Position numbers and translations under genes: made by a program. The notes beneath the pieces are model-generated. The model ran no database searches, was not told where the DNA came from, and saw only the letters and a list, made by a program, of their open reading frames with translations. 8,965 bases of DNA from JACQHM01 sp964535215. GTDB lineage: Bacteria > Methylomirabilota > Methylomirabilia > Methylomirabilales > JACQHM01. Where the stretch lies: the NCBI GenBank assembly GCA_964535215.1, contig CAZHST010000085.1, positions 1-8,965 on the forward strand. The letters run 5' to 3'. Below are positions 6,202 through 8,965 of this stretch, piece after piece. Every line of letters starts with the position of its first letter. Positions within the stretch are counted from its first letter, which is position 1.

Positions 6202-7109
6202 GGCACCCTCTCTTTCACCGGTGGTTCCGCTCCAGTAAACCTCCGAACACCCTCTCCTAAAGCGACGAAGGCCCTCCCGGCGATGGAGTCACGATATTGA
6301 AGGACGAAAGGCTTCCCTTCGTCGGAGGAGGAGGCGATCCTGGGATCGAAGGGAATCCGCCCGAGATAAGGGATGCCAAGCTCCCCGGCCATCCCCTCCG
6401 TTCCCCTCCCCTCAAAGAGCGCTCCGACGTTTCCACAGGTGAGACAGACGTACCCCGCCATGTTCTCCAGCAGCCCGATGAGGGGAGCCTTCAACTCTTG
6501 GGCGGCCGTGATGGAGCGCCTCACGACCAGGTGGGAGACCTCCGAGGGGATGGTCACGATCAGGGCCCCGGTTAAGCGGGGGAGGAGCTGGACCAGGTCG
6601 GGAAAGCGATGGGTCCCCGGTGGAAGGTCGATCAACAGAAAATCCAGCTCACCCCAGTCGGTGTCGGCCAGAAACTCCCTGAGGGCATTGGCCTCCATTA
6701 AACCCCGCCAGACAAAGGCATCCTGTTTTGTCGGGGCCTCCCACACCACCGGGGCATCCTCAGGAAGGAGGAGATCCATGGACATGACCTTGATGCCGAG
6801 AGGACCCCTGGCCGGGGAGACCCCCCCCTCGTTGATCGTTAAGCGGACCCCCCGAACCCCCATCATCTTGGCCACCGACGGGCCGTTCAAGTCGGCATCC
6901 AGAACCCCAACGGTGTACCCCTCCGCCGCCAGGATAGCGGCCAGATTTACCGTGACGACGGTCTTCCCCACGCCGCCCTTCCCGCTCATGATGACGACGG
7001 GATATCGGACCCGTCGGAGGCGGGTGGAGAGGCGCTCCTTCTGCTCTTGGAGCTGGGCCATGACGTTCGACCCGGCATCGCCTGGGATGTCCCTGTAGCG
7101 CTTCGGCAT
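6198..7109 (-). CDS. Mrp/NBP35-type P-loop ATPase, likely Fe-S cluster carrier
   Basis: This 303-residue SIMIBI-class ATPase is of the Mrp/ApbC/NBP35 family, whose members bind and transfer [4Fe-4S] clusters as dimers in the cytoplasm. A deviant Walker A, SGKGGVGKT, lies at 42-50. DADLNGPS at 71-78 is the switch I region characteristic of this family. LLIDLPPGT at 158-166 is the switch II/Walker B region. ENMAGYVCLTCG contains C222-x2-C225, the cysteine pair that bridges the cluster between subunits. The residues after PPGT are H-R-F, where most Mrp proteins have G-D. The ATG at 7109 has AGAGGA 3 nt upstream and follows the permease stop by 13 nt. A TTG at 7151 would add 14 residues but overlap the permease gene. 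Its neighbours, the ABC transporter and the PCP_red proteins, suggest a dedicated rather than housekeeping carrier, which is inference. Confidence 0.93.
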   Translation of the reverse strand: MPKRYRDIPGDAGSNVMAQLQEQKERLSTRLRRVRYPVVIMSGKGGVGKTVVTVNLAAILAAEGYTVGVLDADLNGPSVAKMMGVRGVRLTINEGGVSPARGPLGIKVMSMDLLLPEDAPVVWEAPTKQDAFVWRGLMEANALREFLADTDWGELDFLLIDLPPGTHRFPDLVQLLPRLTGALIVTIPSEVSHLVVRRSITAAQELKAPLIGLLENMAGYVCLTCGNVGALFEGRGTEGMAGELGIPYLGRIPFDPRIASSSDEGKPFVLQYRDSIAGRAFVALGEGVRRFTGAEPPVKERVP

Positions 7110-7122
7110 CTTTCCTCTGATC

Positions 7123-7905
7123 CTAGGCCGTGCTCCGGTGAGCAGCCCCAACAGCGGTGAGAAAGGTCAGAACACAGAAGGCGATGGTGATCAACAGCGA
7201 CGGCCCTAACGGAGGGACCCTCCCTATGAGGGCTGGATTCTCCAGATAGAGGCACCGCCGCAAAGCAGCCATGCCGTAGGTCAAAGGGTTCACCCTCATC
7301 ACCCATAGGAGCCATGCCGGCGCCCCGGCGGCAGGAAAAAAGGCGCCGGAGAGGAACCAAATCGGGATCAGGATCAGGTTCATAATCGCGTGGAACCCTT
7401 GGATGGAATCCATCCGCCACGCAAGGACCAACCCGAGGCTTGTCAGGGAAAAAGAGAGGAGAAACAGAACCGCCACGACTGCGAGGACCGACAGGAGGGT
7501 TAAGGGGATGCCGACGAAAGGGGCGAGGAAGAGAAAGAGTCCCCCCTGGAACACCGCCAGGGTGGTGCCTCCCAGGGCCTGACCCAGGACGATGCTCGAG
7601 CGGGCGACGGGGGCCACGAGCACGCCCTGCAGGAAGCCCCTTTGGCGGTCCTCCACGGTGGAGATGGTGGCAAAGATGGCAGTGAACAGGAGGACCAGGG
7701 CGATGATACCGGGGTAGACGTATTCGAGATAGCCTGTTCCCTCAGGGGTCCCGGGGGGCCGAAAGGATGCACTCAAGCCGGCACCCAGGAGGAGCCAGAA
7801 GACGAGGGGTTGGACGAATGCCCCAAACAGACGACTCTTCTGGCGACGGAACCGCACAACCTCCCGCCAGAGGAGCGTCGCCACCGGGAGGATCCGCTCC
7901 TTCAT
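7123..7905 (-). CDS. ABC-2 type transporter permease
   Basis: This 260-residue membrane subunit belongs to the ABC-2 export family (DrrB/NodJ-like). There are six hydrophobic segments, at about 28-46, 63-83, 105-130, 136-160, 170-190 and 236-254. The N-terminus is basic and cytoplasmic. Two family hallmarks are present: EDRQRGFLQGVLVAPV at 85-100, the loop that contacts the ATPase, and the stretch 177-215 with IWFLSGAFFP and NPLTYGMAALR. The start ATG overlaps the TGA of the ATPase gene (ATGA), with AGGAGG 9 nt upstream. Homologues export drugs, polysaccharides, lipids or haem-related cargo, and the substrate cannot be told from sequence. Context with Fe-S and PCP_red proteins might suggest a tetrapyrrole, metal or lipid cargo, which is speculative. 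Confidence 0.92.
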   Translation of the reverse strand: MKERILPVATLLWREVVRFRRQKSRLFGAFVQPLVFWLLLGAGLSASFRPPGTPEGTGYLEYVYPGIIALVLLFTAIFATISTVEDRQRGFLQGVLVAPVARSSIVLGQALGGTTLAVFQGGLFLFLAPFVGIPLTLLSVLAVVAVLFLLSFSLTSLGLVLAWRMDSIQGFHAIMNLILIPIWFLSGAFFPAAGAPAWLLWVMRVNPLTYGMAALRRCLYLENPALIGRVPPLGPSLLITIAFCVLTFLTAVGAAHRSTA

Positions 7906-8873
7906 AATCCATCCCCTCCTGCGACATCCTGGCCCCAGAACCGGTGACCGGTCAGGTGGATAAAGACATCCTCCAGCGTCGGTTTGCCAAAGGTCACGGA
8001 CCGGACCTCGCCCGGAAAGGCATCCACGACCTCCCGGACGAACTCATGGCCCCGGGGACGCTCCACCCGGAGGGTTCCATCCACCAGTGTCACCTCACAC
8101 CCAAACCGCTCACGGATCTTCGTCTGCAGCACCTCCGGGTTTTGGGCGTGGATCACCACAACGTCGCCACCGATCTTTTCCTTCAGCTCCTCCGGTGCCC
8201 CGATCGCCACCAGCTTCCCCCGGTGGAGGATCCCCACCCGGTCGCACCGCTCAGCCTCCTCCAGGATGTGGGTCGTCAGCAGGACGGTGACACCCTCATG
8301 CTCCCTTAGGTGGTGGAGGTAGTCGTCGAAGTCCCGCCGGGCGCCGGGATCAAGGCCCGTGCTCGGCTCGTCCAGGAGCAAGAGGTCTGGTCGGTGAAGC
8401 AAGGCCTTGGCAAGCTCCGTGCGCCGCTGGAGACCTCCAGAGAGCCTCTCCACCGAGTCGGTGGCCCGGTCGCCCAAGCCCAGCCGGTCGAGGAGGGCCA
8501 AGGCCTGGCTCTTGAGCCCCCTCCCCCACAACCCGTAAAGGTGCCCGTGGTGCTGGAGGTTCTCCATGACCGTCAGCTTCGGATCGAGGCTCGGATACTG
8601 AAAGACCACCCCTAAACGCCTCCTGACCCGGTAGGGGTCATGGGTGAGATCATGTCCCAACACGCGGACCTTCCCGCTGGTCGGTCGCATTAAGGTCGAA
8701 AGGATCTTGAAGAGGGTCGTTTTGCCACCCCCGTTCGGGCCCAAGAGGCCAAAGATCTCCCCCCGGGAGACGGCAAAGGTGATGCCGCTAAGAGCCTCCC
8801 TTGTGCCGTAAAGGTGACGGAGGTTCTCGACCTCGACGGCAGGCCTCTCAACCTGGGGCGCCACTTCGCTCAC
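7902..8873 (-). CDS. ABC-2 type transporter ATP-binding protein (DrrA-like)
   Basis: This 323-residue cytoplasmic ATPase drives the permease encoded next. Visible motifs are Walker A GPNGGGKTT at 45-53 (usually GPNGAGKTT), Q-loop Q92, signature LSGGLQRR at 144-151, Walker B LLLLDEP at 164-170, D-loop STGLD at 171-175 and switch His202. The C-terminal extension, about 233-310, includes PTLEDVFIHLTG and is typical of the DrrA/CcmA-like branch. Translation starts at GTG 8873. In-frame codons upstream offer no better start before a TAA at 8913-8915. The ribosome site is weak (AGGGA two bases before the GTG). It is the first gene of the apparent seven-gene operon and is directly preceded by a hairpin with a T-run. 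Confidence 0.93.
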   Translation of the reverse strand: MSEVAPQVERPAVEVENLRHLYGTREALSGITFAVSRGEIFGLLGPNGGGKTTLFKILSTLMRPTSGKVRVLGHDLTHDPYRVRRRLGVVFQYPSLDPKLTVMENLQHHGHLYGLWGRGLKSQALALLDRLGLGDRATDSVERLSGGLQRRTELAKALLHRPDLLLLDEPSTGLDPGARRDFDDYLHHLREHEGVTVLLTTHILEEAERCDRVGILHRGKLVAIGAPEELKEKIGGDVVVIHAQNPEVLQTKIRERFGCEVTLVDGTLRVERPRGHEFVREVVDAFPGEVRSVTFGKPTLEDVFIHLTGHRFWGQDVAGGDGL

Positions 8874-8880
8874 CGTCCCT

Positions 8881-8917
8881 AAAAACGTAAGCGTTGAGGA
8901 GCAAACCGCTGCTTACG
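8881..8917 (-). terminator. terminator- or attenuator-like hairpin before the operon
   Basis: On the minus strand CGTAAGC (8917-8911) pairs with GCTTACG (8892-8886) across an 18-nt loop, in which AGCG and CGCT can pair further with bulges. Five T follow directly (8885-8881). The stem is short (7 bp, 4 of them G-C), so strength is moderate. The GTG start of the ATPase gene lies 7 nt after the T-run. It may end a gene beyond the window or act as an attenuator for the operon. Confidence 0.5.
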
Positions 8918-8965
8918 ACGCCGGGCGAACAGTGCTCCCGACGCTTCGCGCCGGGGGATCGCACC

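Noticed and set aside
6373..7098. A 241-codon open frame on the plus strand
   Set aside because: It lies wholly antisense to the well-supported Mrp-type ATPase gene and shows only low-complexity Ser/Arg/Thr sequence.
8879..8965. The possible end of an upstream gene on the minus strand
   Set aside because: More than one frame is open to the window edge over only about 28 codons and none has a recognisable motif, so no coding call can be supported.

Overview
The window shows a typical bacterial layout: tightly packed genes, 4-nt ATGA overlaps and Shine-Dalgarno sites. By eye from sampled lines, base composition is near 50% GC in the left gene and above 60% in the right operon. The gene set is a universal-stress-protein fusion, protochlorophyllide-reductase C-terminal-like (PCP_red, Pfam PF08369) domains with no photosynthesis genes, an Mrp-type Fe-S ATPase and a GT-C-like membrane protein. 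From general knowledge this recalls uncultured, non-phototrophic environmental lineages such as Methylomirabilota/NC10, Rokubacteria or Nitrospirota. That assignment is inference, and no marker gene in the window tests it.

Layout. Positions 1-289 hold a possible 3' end of a gene on the + strand (two frames compete) and the leader of the next gene. Positions 290-2044 (+) encode a 584-aa polytopic membrane protein resembling GT-C-type glycosyltransferases. Positions 2068-2939 hold a complete but decayed IS5-family insertion sequence with perfect 17-bp terminal inverted repeats and a TTA target duplication. Its transposase is broken by two frame changes and an in-frame stop. The IS sits in the very short gap between two convergent transcription units. 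From 8873 down to 2940 the minus strand carries what looks like one seven-gene operon. In transcription order it encodes an ABC-2 ATPase, an ABC-2 permease, an Mrp/NBP35-type P-loop ATPase, a small zinc-ribbon + PCP_red protein, a small membrane protein, a 628-aa fusion (two USP domains, three PCP_red domains and a rubredoxin-like CxxC/CxxC knuckle), and a second small membrane protein. The largest gap inside the operon is 34 nt. A hairpin followed by a T5 run lies immediately before the first gene and looks like a terminator or attenuator.

How the genes may work together. PCP_red is the small C-terminal domain of BchB/ChlB, part of the nitrogenase-like dark-operative protochlorophyllide reductase. 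Here it occurs four times in two proteins with no BchB or BchN catalytic body. It lies beside a SIMIBI-class P-loop ATPase with a CxxC Fe-S motif, which is the same superfamily as BchL, the reductase partner of BchN/B. The operon combines nucleotide-binding stress domains, cysteine metal sites, an Fe-S carrier ATPase, two small membrane proteins and an export-type ABC transporter. A stress- or redox-linked, membrane-associated system that uses PCP_red as a free-standing module is a reasonable hypothesis. Its substrate and purpose cannot be read from the sequence.
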